From NCBI GenBank assembly GCA_946902985.2, contig OX336389.2:150401099-150465098 (forward strand): 64,000 bases of DNA, read 5' to 3'. Position 1 is the stretch's first letter, and every line of letters starts with the position of its first letter. The DNA is from Meconema thalassinum (lineage: Eukaryota > Arthropoda > Insecta > Orthoptera > Tettigoniidae). Of this stretch, positions 49,001 to 59,480 are shown piece by piece. The position numbers and the translations under genes are program-made. The notes beneath the pieces were generated by a model. That model worked only from the letters and a program-made list of their open reading frames with translations. It had not been told where the DNA came from and did not search any database.

Positions 49001-49406
49001 CAAAACCGATCAACAACCAGCTACAGGTGTTCATTAACAGATGTCTGCGTCGCATCATGAATGTGAGGTGGCCGGACATAATCTCAAATGAAGATCTTTG
49101 GACCATCACCCATCAACAACCGATTAGCATCCAGATCAAGGAGAGGAAATGGCACTGGATCGGTCACACACTAAGGAAGCCGGACGGAGCTGTTGAGAGG
49201 GCGGCGCTAGACTGGAATCCTCAAGGTGCCAGGAAGCGTGGTCGACCTAAGAAGACCTGGAAGAGGACGATCGAAAATGAAATTGCAGAGGTGGACAAGA
49301 ACTGGAGTCAAGTGAAGAGAATGGCCAGGAACCGTACTGCGTGGAGAAATTTCGCCAAGTCCCTATGCTCCAGAAGGAGCGGCAGGAATTAAGTAAGTAA
49401 GTAAGT
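46066..49406 (+). mobile_element. RTE/BovB-like non-LTR retrotransposon
   Basis: The LINE is inserted in the DNA transposon and flanked by a 14-bp target duplication with one mismatch: AAGTTACTTACCGT (46052-46065) and AAGTTTCTTACCGT (49407-49420). It has a ~170-bp 5' leader, one ORF coding endonuclease and reverse transcriptase, a stop at 49390-49392, and a very short 3' end of TAAG repeats. A short tail of simple repeats directly after the ORF is typical of RTE-type LINEs. Its apparently full length suggests a fairly recent insertion, but the ORF is broken by frameshifts. Confidence 0.8.
46237..49392 (+). pseudogene. LINE endonuclease-reverse transcriptase (frame broken)
   Basis: Part 1 (46237-47817) has an APE-type endonuclease from about residue 75: GFWNVRTL, LGLSEVRW, CYAPT, MGDFNAKVG, TENQIDHI and SDHHLV, all expected active-site motifs. 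These proteins are often mis-named craniofacial development protein 2-like. After a stop at 47815 the frame shifts. Sequence coding GKAPGLDNIP lies at about 47918-47950, and part 2 (47961-48746) has WRGITLLSIPSKV, QAGFRQHRSC, FVDIEKAFDSV, GVRQGCVLSP and FADD. Part 3 (48694-49392) has the C-terminal GHTLRKPDGAVERAALDW and RGRPKKTW. There are at least two frame breaks in an otherwise complete enzyme. Confidence 0.85.
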
Positions 49407-49420
49407 AAGTTTCTTACCGT

Positions 49421-50189
49421 ATGTAAATCGAGAAGCGATATCCAGTATTCAGTATCTACTAAAGTCAGTCCATGTTACATTATTTGTGAGAATGGTCTCT
49501 CGATCAAGCTCAAGTGAATATGGTAATGTTTTCGTGGTAGCATTTGTGTAGGCTACTGTATTTACATTAATGAGATTGTTAGCACCTGGTGTATGTACTG
49601 TAGATTATTGCTACCTGATTTCAAAATTACAACCCATTGTAAATTCCTGATGCAAGAAACAAGTTAGATTGAGTCATAGAAAATAAGTGCTGTTAGGGTA
49701 GGCCCTATTTAAGTAACCTTGTGGGTGGCCTGTGCATTGATTACAGTTAGAGATACGTTACATTGTGCTTTGTCATCCACGAGCGGTTTAGGACGTGATC
49801 TGTTGAATAGCCAAGAGTGATGTGGGGTTTTCTCAGGCATCTACAATAAACCTTTTCAAAGCGGTGAACAACGAGAAATTGGCCAAGAATAGATCTTATT
49901 CTCGACGTCAGAATAGGATACTGCAATTTAGCCCTGTTTGTGTGTTTCAACGTCCTAGTAAATGTACCGGCAATGTACCATTTTTTTTTCACTCTCAAAA
50001 TGCCAGCTACATCGGCCGGATTCGAACAAGCGGAGCGATAATTAGGCGTATGTAGTGGTAACGGAAGGAAGTGGCCACCAGCCATAAATAGCATAGCTAT
50101 TTTTCTACGTCTTGAAGCGGGAAGGTAATTTATATTAGGTTTGAAGAGACTGCGTGTGAAGGTAGCTATCTGACTGCTGCTGCGACTAT
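49421..50189. other. Interior of the DNA transposon, right part
   Basis: A 115-codon open frame on - (49747-50094) has no motif I recognise and contains no transposase DDE/D signature. It may be a leftover of an ORF or chance. Confidence 0.4.
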
Positions 50190-50439
50190 ATAGACCCTAG
50201 GCGTGACGTCACAGTAGGAGCCCTAAGGCCTGTACATTACGATGGCAGTGCCTCCAGCTCAGCAAATACGGCGAATTCGTAGATTTGAATCGTGCGCCCG
50301 GAAGTAACAAGGTAACCTCATTTTCTCCAAGGGAAAAATTTTCTCCGGCAATACGATTGCAGCATCATCTTTTACATAACACGCAGAGCGTCCCCGATTT
50401 TGATGTCGGTATAATTAAGATACACCCTGTATAGATCTA

Positions 50440-51250
50440 GTATAGTGTTAGCGTTTTCAAAAAGTAAAAAATACATTCAATAGGGAAATGTCACTCTAAG
50501 TCCAACTACCCCTCATACAAGTCCGTAACCTTCTTAGTTCACAAAATAATAACAAAAGTGCATTTAGGCCCTTTTGACAATAATCAAAACTACATTAAAA
50601 AACGGGGCGTCATCCTAGATCCAACGACCCCTCATACAAGTCCGTAGCCTTCTTAGTTCTCAAAATATTAACAAATGTGCATTTAAGCCCTTTTGACAAA
50701 AATCAAAACTACATTAAAAAACGGGGCGTAACCCTTAATCCAACGACCCCTCATACATGTCCGTAGCCTTATTCGTTCTCAAAATATTAACAAAAGTGCA
50801 CTTAGGCCCTTTTGACAAAAATCAAAACTACATTAAAAAACGGGGCGTTATCCCGAATCCAGCGACCTCTCATACAAGTCCGTAGCCTTCTTCGTTCTCA
50901 AAATATTAACAAAAGTGCACTTTGGCCCTTTTGACAAAAATCAAAACTACATTAAAAAACGGGGCGTCATCCCAAATCCAACAACCCCTCATACAAGTCC
51001 GCAGCCTTCTTCGTTCTCAAAATATTAACAAAATTGCACTTTGGCCCTTTTGACAAAAATCAAAACTACATGAAAAAACGGGGCGTCATCCCAAATCCAA
51101 CAACCCCTCATACACATCCGTAGCCTTCTTCGTACTCAAAATATTAACAAAAGTGCACTTAGGACCTTTGGACAGAAATGAAAACTACATTAAAAACAGG
51201 GCGTCGTCCCAAATCCAACAACCTTCCATACATGTCCGTAGCCTTATGGG
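50440..51250 (-). repeat. ~119-bp tandem satellite, inverted (7 units)
   Basis: Reverse-orientation counterpart of 8400-8990. GTCCGTAGCCTTCTTCGTT-type words recur near 50521, 50640, 50759, 50878, 50998, 51117 and 51236, a 119-bp period. Left and right arrays differ in unit number (5 against 7), so arrays have grown or shrunk since the arms duplicated. Confidence 0.9.
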
Positions 51251-51690
51251 TTCACAAGATATTAGTTTTACATATTTTCGTTAGATTAAATAAAACACTC
51301 ATTCATAAATCATTATTCAAAAAGCCCGCCCTCTTACAAAATTCTCAAGTGCGCATGCGGAAAAACAAAAAACAAAAATGTTAAATCATAGCGGCATCCA
51401 GCAGTACGCATGCCCTTTATGTGGAACAACATTTCATTTCATACTGGTATCGGTTCTCATGTCAGTCGCATTTGGAAAGCAACTTTTACTAAAAAAAATA
51501 CATTTTCACACCCTAGTAGGGGTAAGTTTCATTTTGGGTTGGAAATGAAATGTCCCGAGTCCAACGATACCTCATTTGTTAAAATCCGACCATGGGTTCA
51601 CGACATATGAATAAGCAAAAGGTGTGTACTCACGTTTTGAACACCTTGCGAGTTTAAAGCACCACCACTCCCCTACTAGTAAGTTTCGTT
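51251..51690 (-). repeat. Outer edge of right cassette arm
   Basis: Inverted match to about 7955-8400, including CCACCACTCCCCTACTA at 51662-51678 against AGTAGGGGAGTGGTGGT at 7958. Homology fades after about 51690. The 66-codon frame at 51410 is not conserved in the other arm. Confidence 0.65.
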
Positions 51691-52362
51691 ATAATTCAGC
51701 ATTTGCCTCCAGAGGAATTGATAATAATATACAATATATGCCCATCCACCTTCTTGAATGTATGAAATCTTTTATCTTTTGACTTCTGCCGATAAAGCCT
51801 TTTATGTGAGCCTACATATGATCTTCGTTTTGTCATTGTAATTGTAATGAATAGTAGATTTTCGATATGAATGTCTTAAGTATTAACTGCGTGCTCTACG
51901 CAGTGTGAAAGTCGTACGACTAATAGAAGCGCGATATCCTATCTGTTACAAAGTTTCGTGGTACCTGTGTAATTGGATCATAGTTATTGATTTTGAAGTC
52001 TCAGCCATCGCCTGAAACATAGAGCGTAGGTGCTCTTTTAACTTTGGTATGAAATTCCACATACGGTTCTACATTAATGATAACTAGTTCGAGTTATTGT
52101 ATCTCTAAAATACTGTAGGCCAATATAGTTATTTGTTTGAATATTTTGTAAATTCCAGGTGGCGGCTGCGCGCTCTATCGTAATATTTATACGGTACTCC
52201 TCCCCCACTAAATTTCCTTTTGATGTTATATCGTGCGATGAATATATTTAAGTCTTAGGAATACGCCCAGCCGCCATCCGGAACTTATGGAGACGTTGTT
52301 CTGTTGACTTAGTCAAAGTAGCCACGTGCAAAGCTATTTCTTGTTGTCTCTTAAAAATATAT
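51691..52362. other. No gene recognised
   Basis: Moderately AT-rich DNA. GGTGGCGGCTGCGCGCTCT (52158) and GCCGCCATCC (52271) resemble words at 53565 and 53823, hinting at old, diverged repeats of about 250 bp through 52130-54400. Confidence 0.35.
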
Positions 52363-53532
52363 CTACTGTCGACCAAAATATTATGTGTACTCGAGTTTGA
52401 AGGTTGTTTGTGATGTAACCAAGAGGCCTACATAAAATCCAATAACATCATTATTTTCGTCGTTCTATTTTACGTTAGTTCATGTAGGTTTGGAATTTTT
52501 AATTAATATTTTAATATTTTTTATCGCAGTTGGAACACATAAAGTGCCCGTATTTAAGCGTGTTTCAACCATGCGTCACATTTAAGAATTATTATCTCAG
52601 AAACACGTCATCAGATCGAATCCAAATTTTAACACAATATACATTGGAATTTTTTATAACTGGCATATTAATTTCAAAATTTTGAGTGTTTAAGAAACAA
52701 AGTTGTTATCATTTTTGTAAGGTACCTTTTTCTCGGCTCGGGCTGGTTGGAAAATGTAGTTCTTGGTCGCGTTGTCTTCCTCATACAACAAAAGGTTATG
52801 CTGTATGATTTTGAAATACGTAAATTAATTCACTTAATTTATATCGGTTTGTATTTGTATGGGATAATAAGACATCGTTTAGCAGCTATCCGATACAGAG
52901 AACGCTGTGCAGCGTTACCGAGTTGGAGCCCACCACGCGTCATGGCTCGCCTCGCTCGGCAGATGTGGGCACCAACTCGGCAACGCTGTACAGCGTTCTC
53001 TGTATCGGATAGCTGCTAAACGATGTCTTATTTTCCCATACAAATACAAACCGATGTAAAATAAGTGAATTAATTTACGTATTTCACAGTCATACCGCAT
53101 AACATTTTGATGTATGAGGATTAAAACGAGACCAAGAACTACATTTTCCAACCAGCCCGAGCCGAGAAAAAGTTACCTTACAAAAATGATAACAACTTTG
53201 TTTCTTGGACACACAAAATTTTGAAATTAATAAACCAGTTAAACAACATTCTAATGTATAGTGTGTTGAAATTTGGATTCGATCTGATGACGGGTTTGTG
53301 AGATAGTAATTCTTAAATGTGACGCATGGTTGACACACGCTTAAAAACGGGCACTTTTTGTGTTTCAACTGCGATAAAAATATTAAAATATAAAATAAAA
53401 TTCCAAACTAAAGTGAACTAACGTAGAATAGAACGACAGAAATGATGATGTTATTGGATTTTATGTAGACCTATTGGTTACTTCACAAACAACCTTCAAA
53501 CTCGAGTGCACATAATATTTTGGTCGGCAGTA
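52363..53532. repeat. Fold-back palindrome, ~1.17 kb, arms ~570 bp
   Basis: The left arm starts CTACTGTCGACCAAAATATT and the right arm ends with AATATTTTGGTCGGCAGTAG. Arms match to the centre, where GCGTTACCGAGTTGG and CCAACTCGGCAACGC face each other across a spacer of about 45 bp near 52925-52970. Mirror-image ORFs (52747-53019, + and 52915-53151, -) are by-products and read the same peptide (MENVVLG). There is no target duplication I can fix and no transposase. It could be a fold-back transposon, a MITE dimer, or a locally formed palindrome. Confidence 0.85.
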
Positions 53533-54448
53533 GTCATTCATTATCATATTCTGTATTTTCATGATGGCCGCCACGCGTTGTATGTTATAACCTAGGCTAA
53601 TTTCAGCAAGGTCCCATAAACGTTACTTCTTTGCTGCTTAGTTTCGTTCTAATTGCCCAAATACGTTGTAATTTTACACCCAACCTCCAACGTAAAAATG
53701 TTATGTCGCTGTTGTTTTGTTTAGGCTTTCAGTACACCACAGGTTTTAACCTTATGACTTATCTTCGTTATTGTAGTTCAAACGTATAAAGAGCTGTCTA
53801 TTTTTAAACAATGCAATTTCAGGATGGCGACTACGTGCTATATTCACTGTGATAATTTCATCACTAACGCAACTGACGCATCTAATATACTCGTATTACT
53901 CGTCTTCAACAAGTTTCACGTTAATTGTGCAATAACATCTTCAGTTATCTTTTCTTTAATGTAAGTCAGTTGTCTTATAAGATACTCACCTATTGGTAAG
54001 AGTTGTGTTAATTGCCCAATTTCATTCAGAGTTGTCGATTATATTGTTCTAATAGTTCACGCAGCCACCATCTTGAAAGTATGGAGAGTCCATTCATTAG
54101 CTTTCGTGATACATGGCTACACATACGGTCATACCTTGTCACTAATTATCTCTCCTGTGGGTCTTAAGTATGGTGTTGATAATTATATACTTTATTGTTT
54201 ATACTATCAAGATATTCGTGATCATAAAGTCTTCACGTTGGATACAGAGGGTCCCTATATAAGTGTATCGGAATGAGAAGCACTGTTAATGATTCTATGG
54301 ATCATAAGTCATGTATTATAAAACTTGGCTGATTCGTGCAACCATCATCATGAAAACATTTCGACCGATAAGCTAGTAGTTTGGGAGCGAAGCTCTTCCC
54401 ACACTGAAGTTTGTTTCCCAAAATTTAGTTGAGTTGCTTGATCGTAAT
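53533..54448. other. No gene recognised
   Basis: Contains degenerate GGATGGCGACTACG-like words at 53565, 53823, 54062 and 54335, spaced about 240-275 bp, possibly remains of a tandem repeat. The 67-codon frame at 54073-54276 (+) has no motif. Confidence 0.35.
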
Positions 54449-54816
54449 TTATTTATTTATTTATTGCCACAACAGGGCATTGCCCCAATTACAGTAGCAA
54501 ACAATTAAACAATTGTTTACACACAGATAATACATGAAAATACATTAAGATACAAGATAGAAAAATACATTAGAATACAAAATAAAAATTGAAAATTAAA
54601 AATTGAAGATTAAAAATTAAAACTTAAATTTAAAAAAAAGAAATTGTTAACAAGGAATATACACAAGTTCAAGTCACAATAACAGTAAATAAAGCATGAT
54701 TTTTAATATTTGGTCACATAATGTAAAACTAGATACATATCTTAAGGTACTAATACAATAGCAATGGAAGATGGTAAGAAAGTGAAACCTAAATTTAATA
54801 TCTACGTTATAATGAA

Positions 54817-57668
54817 TCATTTGACATCTAAAACTACGTGTAATTGCCTTCTATAATTTAGCAAGGACATTCCAAAATCTAAATTGTTGTCAGCTGAGAG
54901 CCTGTTGTAAGTACAGCACATATTCAATATCGGTGAATTTTTATGGAAATTTGTATTAGATTTTTTATCTATTAAGAGTTCTCGTTTTCGGAGACATTTC
55001 TTTCTCACATTGAAATGTATTTGCTCTAAAGTTTCACTCGTGTCTGAGATACCATTGATAATTTTATATAAATATATTTGCTGAGCAATAAGCCTGGTGT
55101 TGAAAGTTTAGTCATTTGGAATTCTGACAACAAGTTAGAGTAAGGAATTCTACAACGGATGGCTGATACAGAGTACTTCTTGTAATATAGGAAGCGTAAC
55201 AGTTTCTTTTGCAGCCTTTCTATGTTTTTTATATGTGACTCGTACATTGGAGACCAGACTACCGCATTAAACTCCAGTTTCCTTCTCACATATGCATTGA
55301 AGAGCGTAATGATTGTCTTTGCATTCGTCAACTCCTTGGAATTTCTAAAAATAAAGCCCAGACTTCTAAGTGCATCATTCACTACCTTATCAATATGATA
55401 TTTGAAACTCAAATCATGATTTATATACAACCCTAGATCCTTGACTGTATTCAGTCTAGTTAAAAGATTTCCATCCATTCTGTAGCTAGATTCCAAGCAT
55501 TGCATTTTCCGACTGAAGATGATGAAATTACATTTTTTTATATTAAACAATAAGTCATTGTCTAGGCTCCATTTGTGAATGTTATCTATATCATTTTGCA
55601 ATTTCTGGACATCCTGCTCATTTTTAATAACTCTGTACACTTTTAGATCATCAGCATATAGGATATATTTTGATTCTTTAATAGAAATGGGAAGATCATT
55701 TATAAAAATCACAAAAAATAACGGACCCAAATTTGAGCCTTGCGGCACGCCAGACTTAGCAATGTAGGTCTAGGAATTAGCTTCACTATAGGACACATAC
55801 TGTTTTCTGTTTGATAAGTAAGATGCCACTAATTCTAACATTTGATTCGAGAATCCTAAGGCTGATAATTTCCGTAATAATATACCATGATTAATATTGT
55901 CAAAGGCTTTTGAAAAATCGGTGTAGATGGCATCAACTTGATATCGAGAATCTAATGCATTCGAGACAAACTGTACAAAGTTACACAGATTTGTAGTTGT
56001 AGATCGGTTTGGAACGAAGCCATGTTGAAAATTACTTATATATGGCTTTACATGATTGAGAATTCTATAATAAATAATTTGTTCGAAAACCTTGGCAGGT
56101 ACAGAGATGATCGTTATTTGTCTGTAATTCTCAATTTGAGAGGAGTCACCGGATTTGAAGATGGGACATGCTCTGGATAATTTCCATATTGCTGGAAATG
56201 TGCTATGTCTTAGAATGAGATTGAACAAGAGAAACAGTGGATATTTTATGACGTCAACACAGGCCTTTATAATATATTGAGGTATATTATCCGGACCACT
56301 GCACTTTTTATGCTTCAATTTCTTGATGGCAGTTTCAACTTCTTTTATGGTTATGGCTTTTATGAATAATGAATGAGAGGTGATAGTTGGGATCATTGTT
56401 GTATGTTCATCGAGTGCATAAGATGTTGTTTTACCTTCATATACTGCTTTAAAAAAATCTGCAAATCCATCTGAAATTTCCTTATTCGTTTTTAACAAGT
56501 TTTGGCCAAGTTTCATCTGTTGATAATTCGCCCTAGTTTTTACCTTTCTATTTTTAATATAATTCCAGAATTGTTTGGGATCTTCCTGCATTAAATTTTC
56601 AGAGTCATTTATATATTTCTTATATTCAGTGTCAATCAAAGCCTTGGTTATCTTTCTTAATCTGATAAAATTTTCCTTGTGGAATGAAGATGATTTCATT
56701 TTCTTTCTATGATATTCCTTCAATTTCAAATTTTTGATAATATCTAAATTAAACCAACTAGGGTATGAACGTTTTCTATGCGTTTTTATGAAAGGTACAG
56801 TGTCATTAAATACTGCATAAATTTTGTCATAGAAATACTCAACTGCCCTATCAATGTCATGAAATGTATCAAGATATTCCCAGTTAGTTTCATTCAATAA
56901 CCTATACATTTTATTAAAATCTGCTCGTTTAAAATTATAAATCATAGTAGAAGTGGCCTTACTAGAACCAATGCGTACATTAGTTAGACTTAGCTCAATA
57001 GACAATGCGGGATGGTGGTTATCCTCTCCTACTAAGGGGATGCATCCCCTACTGATCGACACGATCTTGGGTAAGTTAGTGAGAACCAAGTCTAGAGTTC
57101 TGGAATGTATGTTCTGGATATCATTTAGAGAAAGTAGGTTATGCAGTGACATAAAATTGAATAAGGCTCTTTCTTGGGAATCACCATTCAGAAGATCTTG
57201 ATTAGCACCCCTCACTGTGGGAATATTAAAGTCACCTGCGATTATAATATTGCTACCAATAACATTGTAATGTTCCCCTATATTAATATAAAATTTATTA
57301 TAAGTATCAAGACAAGAATTTGGTGGAAAATAAACATTAAAAATATAATAAGCCTTATTATTCATCAGCACTCTAATACCTAACGCTTCATAATTTCCAT
57401 GCTCAGAGTAAATTTCATTATAATTTATGTCATGTCTCACTGCAATTAAAACTCCACCGCCTCTTTTCCCTACTCTGTCTTGCCTAATGACATTGTAGTA
57501 GTCGTCAAACAGCTCAGCGTTGTATACTGATTCCGAAAGCCAAGTCTCTGTCACGAGCACGACATCATGCCTATTACTCAATATGCTCGTATAGAAATTA
57601 TGTGTTTTTGTGTTCAATCCCCTAACATTTTGGTAATAAATTGAAAGAAACTGATTAGAATTATTCAT
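54817..57668 (-). pseudogene. LINE ORF2: endonuclease-reverse transcriptase (one stop, one shift)
   Basis: The first part (57668-55770) starts MNNSNQFLSIYYQNVRGLN, the endonuclease start. It shows VTETWLS, RGGGVLIAVR, AGDFNIP and EDNHHPAL, then RT blocks YRQITIISVPAKVFEQ and TDFSKAFDNINHG. A TAG at 55770-55772 breaks the frame, which continues unchanged through GVPQGSNLGP and the catalytic YADD (about 55640-55665) to 55026. A one-base shift near 55097 puts the last 90 or so residues, ending at 54817, in another frame. The enzyme would nick DNA and copy the element RNA at the target. The start directly follows the ORF1 stop (57671), as in a compact two-ORF LINE. Confidence 0.9.
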
Positions 57669-57670
57669 TT

Positions 57671-58708
57671 TTACATTAGGCCTAAGTTGTTCACGTCTTC
57701 AATGCATTTCAGTTCATGTACAAATCTATCTCCTTCTCTTTTCCTCAGTTTAATGGCACCAGAGTTATCTATCCACAGGAACGCATAGCCTCTTTCACGT
57801 TTGACTTTTCTAGCTAGGCTAAACACCTGCCTTCTGAGTGGTGTCAAACTCTGGTTAACATAAATGGGGTTGTTAACAGTATAACCTAGATGTGTTGTAT
57901 TTAGGTTCCGTTTTACTTTCCTTTTCTGGATGAATGTTTCCTTATTTGCTCGCCTGACGAATTTCACAACTACGCCCGCCGGGGTGTTTTGTTGATTTTG
58001 TGGGGATTTCTTCAAGCGGTGGCAGATATCAATCTTGTCAGCATCAATTGCGACATCTAGTGCTTGTCCAACTCTCCTAACTAGTTCGTAGGTATCCTCG
58101 TTAGGTGTCTCTGGGAGTCCAAAAATCTCGACCGTATTTCTTCTTCCGTACTGATTGAGATCTTCGACTTCCCGCTGCGTGTCTTTCAGTTGCCTTCTCA
58201 GTGCTGACGTTTCTTCCTTCAAAGCGTCCATTTGGTTCATACAAGCCCTGATTTCCTCACTCTGATCCTTAATCAGTCTACTATTTTCATCCAATTTTTC
58301 ATGGGTCAGGTCTAAAGATTTACCCATGTCCTTTTCGGTCTGGTAATTTCTTTCCTTCATGTTGGCAATATCTCCTTTCATTTCCACAATGTCAGATTTG
58401 ATGCTCATTATCAGTTCATACAGTTCCCGCATGGACGGCAGTGCTCTTTTACCTGTTAGTTGCCGCTCCACACCGTCAGGTGTCAGCACCACACAGTCAC
58501 CACATCGCCAGTCACGCACATTGACTTTCGAATGTTTAACATCACTTTCATTTAATTTCACACACTTCACATGAAACCAAAACTGACATTCACTACATTG
58601 GATTTTTGATGCATCCTGCTTCGTAACTGGTTTATTGCATGCCTTGCAAACACCCATTATTGCGAATATCGAGAGGTGAAGGTCAGAGAGTATGATGCAC
58701 TCCTTCAA
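57671..58708 (-). CDS. LINE ORF1: PHD finger, coiled coil, RNA-binding-like domain
   Basis: An open frame of 345 codons. A second Met at 58657 (MGVCKACNKPV) is the likelier start, since the zinc finger begins right after it. The finger follows the C4HC3 PHD order: CKAC, CSEC, FHVKC, CGDC. Residues about 95-195 form a coiled coil (TEKDMGKSLDLTHEKLDENS). The C-terminal half (NTVEIFGLPETPNEDT, VVVKFVRRANKETF, LRRQVFSLARKVKRE) matches the ORF1 nucleic-acid-binding region common in CR1-type LINEs. It probably binds element RNA in a particle with ORF2. No break is visible. Confidence 0.85.
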   Translation of the reverse strand: MKECIILSDLHLSIFAIMGVCKACNKPVTKQDASKIQCSECQFWFHVKCVKLNESDVKHSKVNVRDWRCGDCVVLTPDGVERQLTGKRALPSMRELYELIMSIKSDIVEMKGDIANMKERNYQTEKDMGKSLDLTHEKLDENSRLIKDQSEEIRACMNQMDALKEETSALRRQLKDTQREVEDLNQYGRRNTVEIFGLPETPNEDTYELVRRVGQALDVAIDADKIDICHRLKKSPQNQQNTPAGVVVKFVRRANKETFIQKRKVKRNLNTTHLGYTVNNPIYVNQSLTPLRRQVFSLARKVKRERGYAFLWIDNSGAIKLRKREGDRFVHELKCIEDVNNLGLM

Positions 58709-58900
58709 GTTCTTAAGTTGGCAATACTACAATAAGCCCAAACAGTTCTTTATTTTCTGCAATCTAATCTCATATAAAAACGTTCAGTTTCTTTTACCAG
58801 TTCAATTTAACAACAAAACAATATTGAACTTGAAATTGCTATTACTTACTGCGCACGTCGATCGAGTCTGTATTCATTCAACGTATTATTTCTCTTTAAT

Positions 58901-59480
58901 AGCATAATTTTCAAGGAGCACACCTACACACGACCTCACTGACCCGCCATCATTCGTTTTGAGTTTTGATATTGGGGTTTCAGCCATTTTTTTTACAAAA
59001 TGGCGGTGATAAATATTGGACACTAAGGTGCCTTGAACTATATAACCTTGATCTAGACAGTGCTGCCTGAACTACAAGATACAAATGAAAATCACGAAGA
59101 TGACCAACCCGAGGAAAGATACGCACAAACAATAAAATATGACATAGAGGAAAATTAACTCGACCACGGTGACGCACTACTTCTGGAGAATGTGGGTATG
59201 AATCCCACATTGGCCATCCTAAAAATTGTTTTCGAGGTTTCCCATTTCCACTCCCAGGCATATAAACAGCCCACTTTCTCCTAAACGCATAGATATAGTT
59301 ATACCTCTTGTCCTTATCAAGGAGAATGTCGGTTGTAGTAGCTTGAATGTTGTTATAAGGGGTGGATCAGTGAGGTTATCAGCTCTTGTATTATAAGTCA
59401 TAATATTTTACTTATTTCCAATTATTACGGTACTTCCTTGTTGTTGTTATTGTTCCATTTGAGAGGATTGGACATCGCGG
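58901..59480. other. Flank between LINE and third cassette, SINE-like remnant
   Basis: At 59160-59275 there is GTGGGTATGAATCCCACATT, like a tRNA B-box region, followed by GTTTTCGAGGTTTCCCATTT and CACTCCCAGGCA. This wording recalls tRNA-derived SINEs of insects. The match is from memory of general style, so confidence is low. TGCTGCCTGAACTA and ACTTTCTCCTAAA are shared with 7755-7860 near the left arm. No gene recognised. Confidence 0.35.

Larger units (their letters stand above)
45068..50429. mobile_element. TA-flanked DNA transposon, non-autonomous, with nested LINE
   Basis: Terminal inverted repeats start CAGGGTGTATCTTAATTATA on both ends and match, with scattered changes, over roughly 200-250 bp (45068 to about 45300; about 50190-50429). 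The target duplication is TA (45066-45067 and 50430-50431). The left arm shows the empty site, CAATATATAGAC-like, at 9000-9015 (read as TCTATATATTG). Without the nested LINE the element is about 2.0 kb. I see no transposase. TA duplication suggests mobilisation by a Tc1/mariner-type transposase supplied elsewhere. Confidence 0.8.
54449..58900 (-). mobile_element. CR1/Jockey-like non-LTR retrotransposon
   Basis: Two ORFs on -, in LINE order: ORF1 with PHD-type zinc finger and coiled coil, ORF2 with endonuclease and reverse transcriptase. The 3' end lies at about 54449 with a tail of AAAT repeats (TTTATTTATTTATT on +), preceded on - by GGCAATGCCCTGTTGTGGCAA. The 5' end is not fixed; it lies upstream of 58708, perhaps near 58900-58980. 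One in-frame stop and one frameshift in ORF2 are the only breaks seen, so the copy is young. Confidence 0.8.

Noticed and set aside
52747..53151. A pair of related genes on opposite strands
   Set aside because: The two ORFs are mirror images produced by the palindrome and share no independent coding evidence.
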